DNA of 64,000 bases from Sphingomonas carotinifaciens (lineage in GTDB: Bacteria > Pseudomonadota > Alphaproteobacteria > Sphingomonadales > Sphingomonadaceae). The stretch's first letter is position 1, and each line of letters opens with the position of its first letter. The translations under genes were made by a program, and so were the position numbers. The notes beneath the pieces are model-generated. The model was not told the origin of the DNA, did not search any database, and saw nothing but the letters and a program-made list of their open reading frames with translations. Shown one piece after another: positions 25,739 to 34,220 of this stretch. Location of the stretch: positions 372,001 to 436,000 of the forward strand of contig NZ_WSUT01000005.1 of assembly GCF_009789535.1 (NCBI RefSeq), given 5' to 3'.

Positions 25739-25928
25739 GCGGACCAATATCGAGATCGATGATGCACTCATGGCCGAAGCCATGGAGGCGACCGGCGCAC
25801 GTACAAAGAAGGAGGCGGTCGAGGCCGCCCTTCGTCAACTGGTGCAGTTGAAACGTCAGGCCGGCATCCGCGAGTTGCGCGGCAAGATGGACTGGATCGG
25901 CGACCTCGACGCGATGAGGCGTGATTGA
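25737..25928 (+). CDS. vapB: VapB-type antitoxin
   Basis: The 63-residue protein starts with a ribbon-helix-helix segment MRTNIEIDDALMAEAMEATG, followed by TKKEAVEAALRQLVQLKRQ and a C-terminal stretch GIRELRGKMDWIGDLDAMRRD. This is the VapB (type II antitoxin, MetJ/Arc-like) pattern, with the tryptophan-containing tail normally wrapping the VapC active site. Its stop overlaps the vapC start. The start codon lies inside the operator palindrome. Confidence 0.9.
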   Translation: MRTNIEIDDALMAEAMEATGARTKKEAVEAALRQLVQLKRQAGIRELRGKMDWIGDLDAMRRD

Positions 25929-26338
25929 TCCTCGTCGATTCCAGTGTCTGGATCGATTATCTGACCGGCCGCCCGTCGCGCCAGGCCGATCACCTCGATA
26001 CCATTCTCGATAAAAGGCCGATCGGCATTCCCGATCTGGTACTTACGGAGGTTCTGCAGGGCTGCCGGACGGATGCGGAATACAGGCGGCTGCACGGCAG
26101 GATGACGGTGTATCCGGTGGTGCCGGTCGGAGGGGAGCGATGCGCCGTGGAAGCCGCCCACCACTACCGTACCCTGCGCACGCTTGGCATCACCATCCGC
26201 AAGACCATCGACACGCTCATCGCCACGCGCTGCATCCTTGATGGCACCCCGTTGCTTTACAGTGACCGGGACTTCGACCCTTTCGTACGGCATCTGGGGC
26301 TGATCCCAGTGCTGGAACCCGCATCCGGAGTGAATTGA
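25925..26338 (+). CDS. vapC: VapC-type PIN-domain ribonuclease toxin
   Basis: The PIN domain has the expected acidic residues: Asp in ILVDSSVWID near the start, Glu in VLTEVLQGC, Asp in RKTIDTLIATRC and Asp in YSDRDFDPF. VapC toxins cleave tRNA or rRNA and are neutralised by VapB. The start is TTG at 25925, overlapping the vapB stop (TTGA), which gives normal antitoxin-toxin coupling. The stop overlaps the gor start as TGATG. All catalytic residues are intact, so the toxin is probably active. Confidence 0.9.
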   Translation: MILVDSSVWIDYLTGRPSRQADHLDTILDKRPIGIPDLVLTEVLQGCRTDAEYRRLHGRMTVYPVVPVGGERCAVEAAHHYRTLRTLGITIRKTIDTLIATRCILDGTPLLYSDRDFDPFVRHLGLIPVLEPASGVN

Positions 26339-27687
26339 TGTCCGACTTTGATTATGACCTGTTCGTCATCGGCGCCGGGTCGGGCGGCACGCGCGCCAGC
26401 CGGGTTGCCGCGGCGCATGGCGCCAGGGTCGCGGTGGCCGAGGAATACCGCGTTGGCGGCACCTGCGTCATCCGTGGCTGCGTGCCCAAGAAGCTGCTCG
26501 CGATCGGTGCACATTTCGCCGAGGATCTGAGCGATGCCAAGCGCTTCGGCTGGCAGGTGCCCGACCAGTGCGAATTTTCCTGGCCGACGCTGCGCGACAA
26601 TGTGCTGGCCGAGGTCGACCGGATCAACGGCGCCTATACCAACACCCTGGAAAGCCACGGGGTCGACATCATCAACCAGCGCGCCGTCGTGACCGGCCCG
26701 AACAGCGTCCGCCTCGCCGACGGCACGGAAAAGACCGCGGGCAAGATCCTGATCGCGGTCGGCGCCCACCCCGCCGTGCCCGAATGCGAAGGCCATGAAC
26801 TCGGCATCACCTCCAACGAGGCGTTCCATCTGCCCGCCGTGCCCAGGCGCATCCTGATCGCCGGTGCCGGCTATATCGCCAACGAATTCGCCGGCATCTT
26901 TCACCAGCTAGGCGCCCATGTCATCCTGATGAACCGCAGCAAGGAGATCCTGCGCGGCTATGAACTGGCCATCCGCGACCGCCTGCTTCAGATCTCGATG
27001 ATGAAGGGGATCGAGTTCCGCTTCGACGCCACCTTCCAGGGGATCGAGAAGCTGGACGATGGCTGCCTGCAGGTCAGCATGGCGAACCACGAACCCGTGG
27101 TGGTCGATTGCGTGATGTTCGCCACCGGCCGCGTGCCCAACACCCATGGCCTCGGCCTGGAAAGCGCCGGCGTCGAGCTGGACGACAAGGGTGCGATCAA
27201 GGTGGACGAGGCGAACCGCTCCACCTGCGACAGCATCTATGCGGTCGGCGACGTCACCAACCGCGTCCAACTCACGCCGGTGGCGATCCGCGAGGGTCAG
27301 GCCTTTGCCGACACCGTGTTCGGCAACAAGCCGAGCAGCGTCGACTATGACTGCATCCCCTCTGCCGTATTCAGCCATCCTCCCATTGCCGGCGTCGGCA
27401 TGACGGAGGCGGAGGCCAAGTCGAAGCTGGGATCGGTCAAGGTCTATTCGTCCGACTTCCGCCCGATGAAGAACGTGCTGGCCGGGCGTGACGAGCGCGC
27501 CCTCTACAAGATGGTGTGCGACAGCGAGACGGATCGCATCCTCGGCCTGCACATGATCGGCCCCGACGCACCCGAAATCCTGCAGGCTGCGGCGATCGCG
27601 GTAAAGGCGGGTCTGACCAAGGCGCAGTTCGACGCCACTGTCGCCCTGCACCCGACCATGGCCGAGGAACTCGTCCTGATGCGCTGA
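26338..27687 (+). CDS. gor: Glutathione-disulfide reductase
   Basis: This FAD flavoenzyme reduces glutathione disulfide with NADPH. The N-terminal FAD motif is [14 protein letters not shown], the redox disulfide is GGTCVIRGCVPKK, and the NADPH motif GAGYIANEFAGIF is in the middle. The dimer interface carries the catalytic pair in VALHPTMAEEL. ATG 26338 shares its first base with the vapC stop. Such coupling to a toxin gene is unusual. 449 residues, complete. Confidence 0.94.
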   Translation: MSDFDYDLFVIGAGSGGTRASRVAAAHGARVAVAEEYRVGGTCVIRGCVPKKLLAIGAHFAEDLSDAKRFGWQVPDQCEFSWPTLRDNVLAEVDRINGAYTNTLESHGVDIINQRAVVTGPNSVRLADGTEKTAGKILIAVGAHPAVPECEGHELGITSNEAFHLPAVPRRILIAGAGYIANEFAGIFHQLGAHVILMNRSKEILRGYELAIRDRLLQISMMKGIEFRFDATFQGIEKLDDGCLQVSMANHEPVVVDCVMFATGRVPNTHGLGLESAGVELDDKGAIKVDEANRSTCDSIYAVGDVTNRVQLTPVAIREGQAFADTVFGNKPSSVDYDCIPSAVFSHPPIAGVGMTEAEAKSKLGSVKVYSSDFRPMKNVLAGRDERALYKMVCDSETDRILGLHMIGPDAPEILQAAAIAVKAGLTKAQFDATVALHPTMAEELVLMR

Positions 27688-28202
27688 GGAGGTCCGGTGC
27701 GTCGGCATGATGGCCGGCGCATCACCTTCGCTGCACCCGGCCGGCAAGCCAGCCGTGCGGGAGAGATGGCGGGGCGTGGCGCGCCGGCTCACGGGAACGT
27801 GCGCACGCATCACCCGCCGGATGGTTCCTGGCCGCAAACGATTTTTGTCCCGAGGGCCGGTCCTGACCGCACCGCTCTCCTGACGCGTGGCGGCCACGCC
27901 ACAGCGGGCCCTGAATGCACCACGCTTCATCAAAAGGTCGCTTGGCGTACACAAGCGATCGGGATTAGCAGTTCGGCTCTGCTGCAACGACAAGCAGGGG
28001 CGGCTCTCCCGCACCCGGCGGCGACGGCATCAGGGTTGCGCACGGCTCCGTTACGGAGAGGATTGCCGATGGCGGGTCATCCCCGCCCAGCCTTACGTCC
28101 CGGCCGGTAGAACCGGCGGCGACGGGGGCCCCACGGCGCCGGCAGCCCGACAGGCAGGACCGGCACGGGCCCGATCGGGTCCGGCCCATGGGGAACAACG
28201 TG
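27688..28202 (+). other. Long intergenic region and probable structured leader before the TonB receptor
   Basis: About 515 bases between gor and the receptor hold no convincing gene. An imperfect stem GTGCGTCGGC/GCCGGCGCATCAC (27695-27725) follows gor and may end its transcript. Further stems include GCGTGGC/GCCACGCC near 27883, GGCGGG-TCAT-CCCCGCC near 28072 and CCGGTAGAACCGG near 28105. The second half is densely base-paired and may be a long 5' untranslated region of the receptor. I could not match it to a known riboswitch consensus. Confidence 0.45.
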
Positions 28203-31200
28203 ATGAAGACGATGATGACGGCCGCACTGCGCGCCACGCTGGCCACCACCACCATTTTGGGAAGTGCGGCGATCCTGTCCGCGCCCGCCGCCGCGCAGAC
28301 GACGACCGCGTCGATCCGCGGCCAGGTGACCGGGCCGGACGGCGCGCCCGCCGCCGGCGCCGCGGTGACCGCGGTCAACACCGGCACCAATCAGACGCAG
28401 CGCAGCACCGCCGACGGAAACGGCGCCTTTGTCCTCAACGGCTTGCGTCCCGGCCAGTACCGCATCACCACCACCGCCACCAGCGGGGAGACCGCCGAAC
28501 GCCTCGTCATCGTGTCGATCGGCCAGTCCGCGACGCTCGACATCCGCCTCGCCGCGCCCGCGCCGACCCCGGCGTCGGGGACGGAGACCGAAACCACGAT
28601 CGACGGCACGCCGCCGGCCGCTCCCGGCGGCGGCGATGGCGGCGAAATCGTCGTCACCGGCAACCGCCTCGTCGAGGTGAAGACCAGCGAGATCGCGACC
28701 AACATCACCCAGGAACAGATCCGCACCCTGCCGCAGACCGACCGCAACTTCCTCAGCTTCGCCGCGCTTGCCCCCGGCGTCCGCTACAATGATTCCGAGA
28801 CGAACAAGGGGTTTCAGGCCGGCGCCTCGGCGGCCAGCCAGGTCAACGTCTTCATCGACGGCGTCAGCCTGAAGAACAAGCTGCGCGAGGGCGGCGTCGC
28901 GGGGCAACAGAACAGCCGCGGCAATCCCTTCGGCCAGCTCGCGGTGCAGGAATTCCGCGTCCTGACGCAGAACTACAAGGCGGAGTATGAGCAGGCCGGC
29001 TCCGCGATCATCACCTCGGTGACGAAGTCGGGCACCAACGAATTCCACGGCGAGGTCTTCGGCCAATATACCGACCGCTCGCTCAGCCAGACCGACTATA
29101 TCGTCCGCCGCCGCGGCGATCCCAAGCCCGCATTCGAGCGCAAGCAGTACGGCGCCTCGCTCGGCGGCCCGATCATCAAGGACAAGCTGTTCTTCTTCGG
29201 CGCCTATGAGGGCAACGATCAGGACCGCGCGCTGATCGTCAATTCCAGCGGCGAACAGGCCGCGATCAACGAGTTCGAGCAATTCTCCGGCCGCCGCCTG
29301 AGCGAGTTCGAAGGCGCCTTTGTCAGCCCGTTCCGCCAGGATTTCTACTTCGGCAAGCTGACCCTGACCCCGGACGAGCGCCAGGTGTTCGACCTGTCGT
29401 TCAGTCGCCGTCAGGAAACCGACATCCAGGGCTTCGACGGCAATGTCAGCTATGAAAGCGCCGAGAACAAGATCAACACGGTCGACACCTATCTGTTCAA
29501 ATGGACCTATACCGGCGACAGCTTCGTCAACGAATTCAACGCCAACTATCTCAGCTACATCTTCAATCCGACGTCGCTGAACCCGGACCTGCCCTCTTTC
29601 GACTATGCCGGCGTCATCGTCTTCGGCGGCAAGGATTCGACCAGGCGTGAGGTGCAGCAAAGCTACACCTTCCGTAACGACCTGACCTATACCGGCCTCG
29701 ACACCCATGTGTTCAAGGTCGGTGGCCGCGTCGAGATCACCGACATCGAATTCATCAACAACGCCTATATCCAGCCGCGCTACACCTTCAATCGCGCCGA
29801 CAATGCCGGCACGCCCGACGACACCAGCGACGACCTGACCTTCGCCTTTCCGTCGGAAGCGCGCCTCGGCCTCGGCAATGGCCGCATCTACGGCTCCAAC
29901 ACCCAGGTCGGTGTCTATGCGCAGGACGACTGGGACGTCACCGGCCGGCTGCAACTCAACATCGGCGTGCGCTGGGATTACGAAACCAACGCCAAGAACA
30001 ACAATTTCCGGACGCCCGACAATGCCGCCGCCGCGCTGCGCGCGCTGCCCAGCACCTTCTACTTCGATCCCGAAAACTACATATCAACGGGCAACAACCG
30101 CAAGCCGTTCGCCGGCGCCATCGCCCCGCGCTTCGGCTTTTCATGGGATATCAAGGATGACCAGTCGACGGTCATCTTCGGCGGCGCCGGCCGCTATTAT
30201 GACCGCAACAACTTCAACAACACCGTCGACGAACTCAGCCGCACGATCAACCCGGTCGGCGTGTTCCGCTTCTCGCCGAACGGCACGCCGCGCCGCGGCC
30301 TGCCCACCGTCGCCTGGAACCCCAGCTACCTCACCCGCGATGGCCTGCTGACGCTGCTCTCGACGCAGCCCGAGACCGGCCTGCCCGAACTGCTCGCCAC
30401 CAAGAACAACACGAAGCCCCCGGTCAACGATCAGGTCTCGTTCGGCATCCGCCAGCGCGTCGGCCCGTTCCAGGCGTCGCTCTCCGGATCGTACCAGCGG
30501 GGTCGCAACGGCTATACCTATCTGTTCGCCACGCGGCAGAATGGCGGCCTCGGCGCGCCCAACGATCCGGCGCTCCTCTCCACCGTCCGCGCGCTCGGCT
30601 ATCAGAACGTGCTGATCGGCTATGACGGGCTCGACACCCGCTACAAGGCGCTCTTCTTCACCCTCGACAAGACCTATACCGAGGCGTCGGGCTGGGGCCT
30701 CAACATCGCCTATACGCTCGGCAAGGCGGAGAAGAACGGCGCGAACGACGTGTTCGACCTGTTCAGCCTCGATGAGGTCGTTCCCGACGCCTATGGCTGG
30801 CGCCCCTCGGTGGGTGACGAGCGTCACCGCGTCGTCCTGTCCGGCATCGTCGACCTGCCGCTCGGCTTCAAATTCTCGACGATTACCACGCTGGGCAGCG
30901 GCTCGGCCTACAACATCGTCGATACCACCAACGGTACCGAGCCGGGCCAGCGCGAGTTCCGCGTCGGCTATCCGGAAAAGAACTGCATCAAGGGGCTGTT
31001 CGCCTTTTGCGAGGTCAACCTGACGCTGGCCAAGCGCTTCTCGATCTTCGGCAACAGCGACAGCTTCGAGGCAGCGGTCGATGTGCTGAACGCCTTCAAC
31101 AACAAGAATTTTGCCGGCTTCGACGAAGGTATCAACCTGTCCGCCACTCCGCCCGATACGCTGCGCCCCGCCGATGCGGCCAACGCCACGCGCGTGCTGA

Positions 31201-31244
31201 CCCTGCCGCGCCGGGTGCAGTTCCGCCTTGGCTATCGCTTCTGA
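28203..31244 (+). CDS. TonB-dependent receptor with N-terminal carboxypeptidase-regulatory-like domain (Oar type)
   Basis: This 1013-residue outer-membrane protein has a signal peptide ending APAAAQ, then a beta-sandwich regulatory-like domain (SIRGQVTGPDGAPAAGAAVT, about residues 35-110), a Pro/Thr-rich linker, a TonB-box-like stretch GGEIVVTGNRL, a plug domain (LPQTDRNFLSFAALAPGV), and a large barrel ending in LPRRVQFRLGYRF with the C-terminal Phe. It probably imports an oligosaccharide, given the glycan hydrolase directly downstream. ATG 28203 has GGGGA eight bases upstream; ATG 28188 would add five residues. Confidence 0.9.
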   Translation: MKTMMTAALRATLATTTILGSAAILSAPAAAQTTTASIRGQVTGPDGAPAAGAAVTAVNTGTNQTQRSTADGNGAFVLNGLRPGQYRITTTATSGETAERLVIVSIGQSATLDIRLAAPAPTPASGTETETTIDGTPPAAPGGGDGGEIVVTGNRLVEVKTSEIATNITQEQIRTLPQTDRNFLSFAALAPGVRYNDSETNKGFQAGASAASQVNVFIDGVSLKNKLREGGVAGQQNSRGNPFGQLAVQEFRVLTQNYKAEYEQAGSAIITSVTKSGTNEFHGEVFGQYTDRSLSQTDYIVRRRGDPKPAFERKQYGASLGGPIIKDKLFFFGAYEGNDQDRALIVNSSGEQAAINEFEQFSGRRLSEFEGAFVSPFRQDFYFGKLTLTPDERQVFDLSFSRRQETDIQGFDGNVSYESAENKINTVDTYLFKWTYTGDSFVNEFNANYLSYIFNPTSLNPDLPSFDYAGVIVFGGKDSTRREVQQSYTFRNDLTYTGLDTHVFKVGGRVEITDIEFINNAYIQPRYTFNRADNAGTPDDTSDDLTFAFPSEARLGLGNGRIYGSNTQVGVYAQDDWDVTGRLQLNIGVRWDYETNAKNNNFRTPDNAAAALRALPSTFYFDPENYISTGNNRKPFAGAIAPRFGFSWDIKDDQSTVIFGGAGRYYDRNNFNNTVDELSRTINPVGVFRFSPNGTPRRGLPTVAWNPSYLTRDGLLTLLSTQPETGLPELLATKNNTKPPVNDQVSFGIRQRVGPFQASLSGSYQRGRNGYTYLFATRQNGGLGAPNDPALLSTVRALGYQNVLIGYDGLDTRYKALFFTLDKTYTEASGWGLNIAYTLGKAEKNGANDVFDLFSLDEVVPDAYGWRPSVGDERHRVVLSGIVDLPLGFKFSTITTLGSGSAYNIVDTTNGTEPGQREFRVGYPEKNCIKGLFAFCEVNLTLAKRFSIFGNSDSFEAAVDVLNAFNNKNFAGFDEGINLSATPPDTLRPADAANATRVLTLPRRVQFRLGYRF

Positions 31245-31255
31245 CCCGCGGACAT

Positions 31256-31286
31256 GCCGCCTGCAATGCATCCGCTTGCAGGCGGC
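31256..31286 (+). terminator. Hairpin between the TonB receptor and the GH144-like gene
   Basis: GCCGCCTGCAA (31256-31266) pairs perfectly with TTGCAGGCGGC (31276-31286) around a nine-base loop. It lies twelve bases after the receptor stop and seventeen before the next ATG. There is no U tract, so it may be a partial terminator or an mRNA stabiliser that lowers expression of the downstream gene compared with the receptor. Confidence 0.6.
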
Positions 31287-31302
31287 GGGCGTTTCCGATC
31301 CC

Positions 31303-32736
31303 ATGTCGACCCTGACCCGCCGCAGCCTGCTCGCCGCCGGAACCGCCGGTATCGTCACCGCCTGTACCCCCGCCCGCGTCAGCCCGCCGCCGATCCTGGT
31401 CGCCCCCTTCGGCCCGCCGATCTCGGCGCCCGATGCGCTGCTCAAGGACATTCAGCAGCGCACCTTCCGCTATTTCTGGGACTCGACCGACCCCGCGACC
31501 GGCCTTGCGCCCGATCGCTGGCCCACCCCCTCCTTCGCCTCGATCGCCGCCATCGGCTTCGCCCTCACCGCCTACCCCATCGGCGCCGCCAATGGCTGGA
31601 TCACCCGCGACCAGGCCCGCACCCGCACCCTGGCCACCCTGCGCTTCCTCGCCGCCGCCCCGCAGGGCGATCAACCCACTGGTTTTTCCGGGTATAAAGG
31701 CTTCTTCTATCACTTCCTCGGCATGACGAAGGGGCATCGCTTCGCCAAATGCGAGCTGTCGACGATCGATACCGCGCTGATGATGGCGGGCGTGCTGTTC
31801 GTGCAAAGCTGGTTCGATGCCGAGGATATTCGCGAATCCGAAATCCGCGCGCTTGCCGAGCAACTCTACACCGCGGTCGAATGGACCTGGATCACCCCGC
31901 GCGCGCCCTTTGTGTCGATGGGCTGGATGCCGGAAAGCGGCTTCATCTCCAGCGACTGGAACATCTACAACGAAAGCCTGATCCTTTACCTGCTGGCGCT
32001 CGGCTCCCCCAGCCACCCCTTGCCCGCCGACACCTGGACGCGCTGGACCGACACCTTTGATCCCTCATGGGATGCCAGTTACGTCGATGCCTATACCGCC
32101 TTCCCGCCGCTGTTCGGCCACCAGTACAGCCAGGTGTGGGTCGATTTCCGCGGCATGACCGATGCCTATTCGCGCCGCCGCGGCATCGATTATTTCGAGA
32201 ACAGCCGCCGCGCCACCTATGCGCAGCAACGCTATGCCATCGCCAATCCGGGCGGCTGGGTCGGCTACGGCGCGGATGTTTGGGGCTTCACCGCCTGCGA
32301 CGGCCCCGGCGACTTCGTGCAGGAGATCGACGGCCGCAACCGCGAATTCTTCAGCTACTCCGCCCGCGGTCCCGGCGACCGCGACGACGGCACGATCGCG
32401 CCCACCGCCGCGTTCGGCTCGATCGCCTTCGCGCCCGAAATCGTCATTCCCACCGCCCAGGCGATGATCGCGCGCTATCCGGGCATCTATGACGAATACG
32501 GCTTTCGCGACAGCTTCAACCTGACGCTGAAACAGACCGAACACCGGTTGCAGCACGGCTCCATCGTCCCCGGCACCGGCTGGGTCGCAACCGACCATCT
32601 CGGCATCGATCAGGGCCCGATCGTCGCGATGATCGAGAACCATCGCACCGGCCTCGTCTGGAACACCATGAAGCGCAATCCGCACCTGCGCCGCGGTCTG
32701 GAACGCGCCGGGTTCAGCGGCGGCTGGATGGGCTGA
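31303..32736 (+). CDS. Glycoamylase-like (PF10091) glycan hydrolase, GH144-type, putative Tat lipoprotein
   Basis: The 477-residue protein starts MSTLTRRSLLAAGTAGIVTAC, a twin-arginine signal with a lipobox (VTAC), so it is likely a Tat-exported lipoprotein. The mature domain has QQRTFRYFWDSTDPATGLAPDR at its start, then FYHFLGM, FISSDWNIYNESLILYLLALG and GYGADVWGFTACDGP. These are hallmarks of the PF10091 (COG5368) family, which includes the GH144 beta-1,2-glucanases. The name glucoamylase in databases is misleading. It follows a TonB receptor by 58 bases and is probably co-transcribed. Exact substrate is inference. Confidence 0.85.
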   Translation: MSTLTRRSLLAAGTAGIVTACTPARVSPPPILVAPFGPPISAPDALLKDIQQRTFRYFWDSTDPATGLAPDRWPTPSFASIAAIGFALTAYPIGAANGWITRDQARTRTLATLRFLAAAPQGDQPTGFSGYKGFFYHFLGMTKGHRFAKCELSTIDTALMMAGVLFVQSWFDAEDIRESEIRALAEQLYTAVEWTWITPRAPFVSMGWMPESGFISSDWNIYNESLILYLLALGSPSHPLPADTWTRWTDTFDPSWDASYVDAYTAFPPLFGHQYSQVWVDFRGMTDAYSRRRGIDYFENSRRATYAQQRYAIANPGGWVGYGADVWGFTACDGPGDFVQEIDGRNREFFSYSARGPGDRDDGTIAPTAAFGSIAFAPEIVIPTAQAMIARYPGIYDEYGFRDSFNLTLKQTEHRLQHGSIVPGTGWVATDHLGIDQGPIVAMIENHRTGLVWNTMKRNPHLRRGLERAGFSGGWMG

Positions 32737-32742
32737 GGGGCA

Positions 32743-33639
32743 TCAGGCGCGCGTCGCCGGCGTCCGGCTGCCGCGCACGCTGTCATAGGCGTAGAGCGCA
32801 CATCCCGCCCAGATCAGGGTAAAGGTCGCGATGTGGACGGGTTTCAGCGTCTCGCCGAAGAGCAGCACCGCCTGCAGGAACTGCAAGGTCGGCGCCAGAT
32901 ACTGGAGCAGCCCCAGCGTCGCATAGCGCATCCGCCGCGCCGCCGCCGCGAACATCAGCAGCGGCGCCGTCGTCACCGCGCCCGCCAGTACCAGCAGCAC
33001 GTCCATGCGCATGGACTGCCCGAACGCCCCCGTTCCCGCCACCTGCGCCTGCGTGATAAAGATCGCGGCGAAGGGCGAGAGCAGCAGTGTCTCCACCGTC
33101 AGGCCGCCCAGCGCATCGATCGCCGCCACCTTGCGCAGCAGGCCATAGACGCCGAACGTCACCGCCAGCGTCAGCGAGATCCACAGCGCGCCGCCGCCCG
33201 ACACCGCGAGCAGCAGCACGCCCACCGCCGCGATCCCGATCGCCACCGCCTGCCCACGCCGCACGCGCTCGCCCAGCACCGCGACGCCCAGCGCGACGTT
33301 GACCAGCGGGTTGATGAAATAACCCAGACTCGCCTCCAGCACATGTGCGTGCTGCACCGCCCAGATATAGACCAGCCAGTTGACCGCGATCAGGCCCGCG
33401 CTCCCGCACAGCAGCAACAGCGTCCGCCCCCGCGCCGCCGCCTGGATCGCCGCTCCCCGCCGCATGGCCAGCACCACCAGCAACAACAGCGCCACCGACC
33501 ACAGGATGCGATGCGCCACCACCTGAAACGCCGGCACTCCCGCCAACAGCTTCAGGTACAGCGGCAACAGCCCCCAGGTCACATAGGCGCCGATGCCCAG
33601 GATCAGGCCGGTACAGGCGGGAGAAGCGGTGGCGGTCAT
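32743..33639 (-). CDS. rarD: RarD-type EamA-family permease
   Basis: This protein of 298 residues has ten predicted membrane segments. The RarD-specific N-terminus ILGIGAYVTWGLLPLYLKLLAGVP, then VAHRILWSV and NWLVYIWAVQHAHVLEASLGYFINPLVNVALG are clear. RarD proteins are inner-membrane DMT-superfamily transporters with poorly defined substrates (linked to chloramphenicol sensitivity in some reports). It converges on the GH144-like gene with six bases between stops. ATG 33639 fits the family start. Confidence 0.9.
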   Translation of the reverse strand: MTATASPACTGLILGIGAYVTWGLLPLYLKLLAGVPAFQVVAHRILWSVALLLLVVLAMRRGAAIQAAARGRTLLLLCGSAGLIAVNWLVYIWAVQHAHVLEASLGYFINPLVNVALGVAVLGERVRRGQAVAIGIAAVGVLLLAVSGGGALWISLTLAVTFGVYGLLRKVAAIDALGGLTVETLLLSPFAAIFITQAQVAGTGAFGQSMRMDVLLVLAGAVTTAPLLMFAAAARRMRYATLGLLQYLAPTLQFLQAVLLFGETLKPVHIATFTLIWAGCALYAYDSVRGSRTPATRA

Positions 33640-33734
33640 GAACCGCCCTGTCCTGCAGCGCAGCATGATTGGCAAGCGACGATGGCGCCCGGCCGCCTGG
33701 GGAGCCCGCAACTGCTGACGTTACCCCGCCCTAC

Positions 33735-33945
33735 CCGTTCGTCTTACGTAACCACCGAGTAGCGGCCCAGCCGCGTATCGAGGCGGCGTATCGAGAGACA
33801 GGTTGGCACACGAAGCGGCTCCCCAAAACCAGCACCGCCCGACCCGTTCGTCTCGAGTAACCGTCGAGTAGCGGCGCAGCCGCCTATCGAGGCGGTGTAT
33901 CGAGAGACAGGCTGGCGCACGAAGCAGCTCCCCCAAAGCCAGCGC
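33735..33945. repeat. Tandem direct repeat of two family A REP-like elements with tails
   Basis: Two copies in the same orientation begin at 33735 and 33844. Each has the CCGTTCGTCT...GAGTA start, a GCGGC...GCCGC stem, TATCGAGAGACAGG, and then a shared tail GGC(A/G)CACGAAGC followed by a CTCCCCAAA-type stretch and CCAGC. The first copy is diverged (CTTACGTAACCACC in place of CTCGAGTAACCGTC). The unit is about 109 bases. The region between rarD and the small bactofilin-like gene (33640-33975) holds little else. Confidence 0.85.
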
Positions 33946-33975
33946 GATCTTGGCCTAAGGCAACACCGCAACAGC

Positions 33976-34206
33976 CTAGCCCGAAACCATCCCTTCCACC
34001 CTGACGCGGCCGCCGCGATTGACGACGCGTCCCATCACCATGCCGGTCACGCAAACGTCCGCACCCGCGCCGACCACCACGTCGCCCTGGACCATCGCGG
34101 CGACATCCACCGTGCATCCGGACGCCACGGTCAGGTCCCCCATCACCATGCCCCGGAACGTCCCGTCCCGGTCCACCGTCACGTCGCCACCATGCATCCC
34201 GCGCAT
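33976..34206 (-). CDS. Small bactofilin-like beta-helix protein
   Basis: The 76-residue protein is a string of short beta-strand turns with repeated Gly: GDVTVDRDGTFRG, GDLTVASGCTVD, GDVVVGAGADVCVTG, GRVVNRGGRVRVEG. This pattern is that of polymer-forming cytoskeletal proteins (bactofilins), reduced to about four or five turns. It has no signal peptide. It starts 14 bases after the BCKDH E2 stop on the same strand, so it is probably at the end of that operon. Role unknown. Confidence 0.65.
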   Translation of the reverse strand: MRGMHGGDVTVDRDGTFRGMVMGDLTVASGCTVDVAAMVQGDVVVGAGADVCVTGMVMGRVVNRGGRVRVEGMVSG

Positions 34207-34220
34207 CGCCGTTCCTCCGA

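Noticed and set aside
27887..28792. Plus-strand frame of about 300 codons before and into the TonB receptor start
   Set aside because: Out of frame with the receptor, Arg/His/Gly-rich, and the part upstream of 28188 looks non-coding.
31303..32736. Annotation as a starch-type glucoamylase
   Set aside because: The PF10091 domain is unrelated to GH15 glucoamylases despite the name; a beta-glucan type activity is more likely.
33721..33971. Short minus-strand frames giving peptides such as LSLDTPPRYAAGPLLGGY
   Set aside because: They are translations of the REP-like elements; the same peptide theme recurs wherever the repeat occurs.
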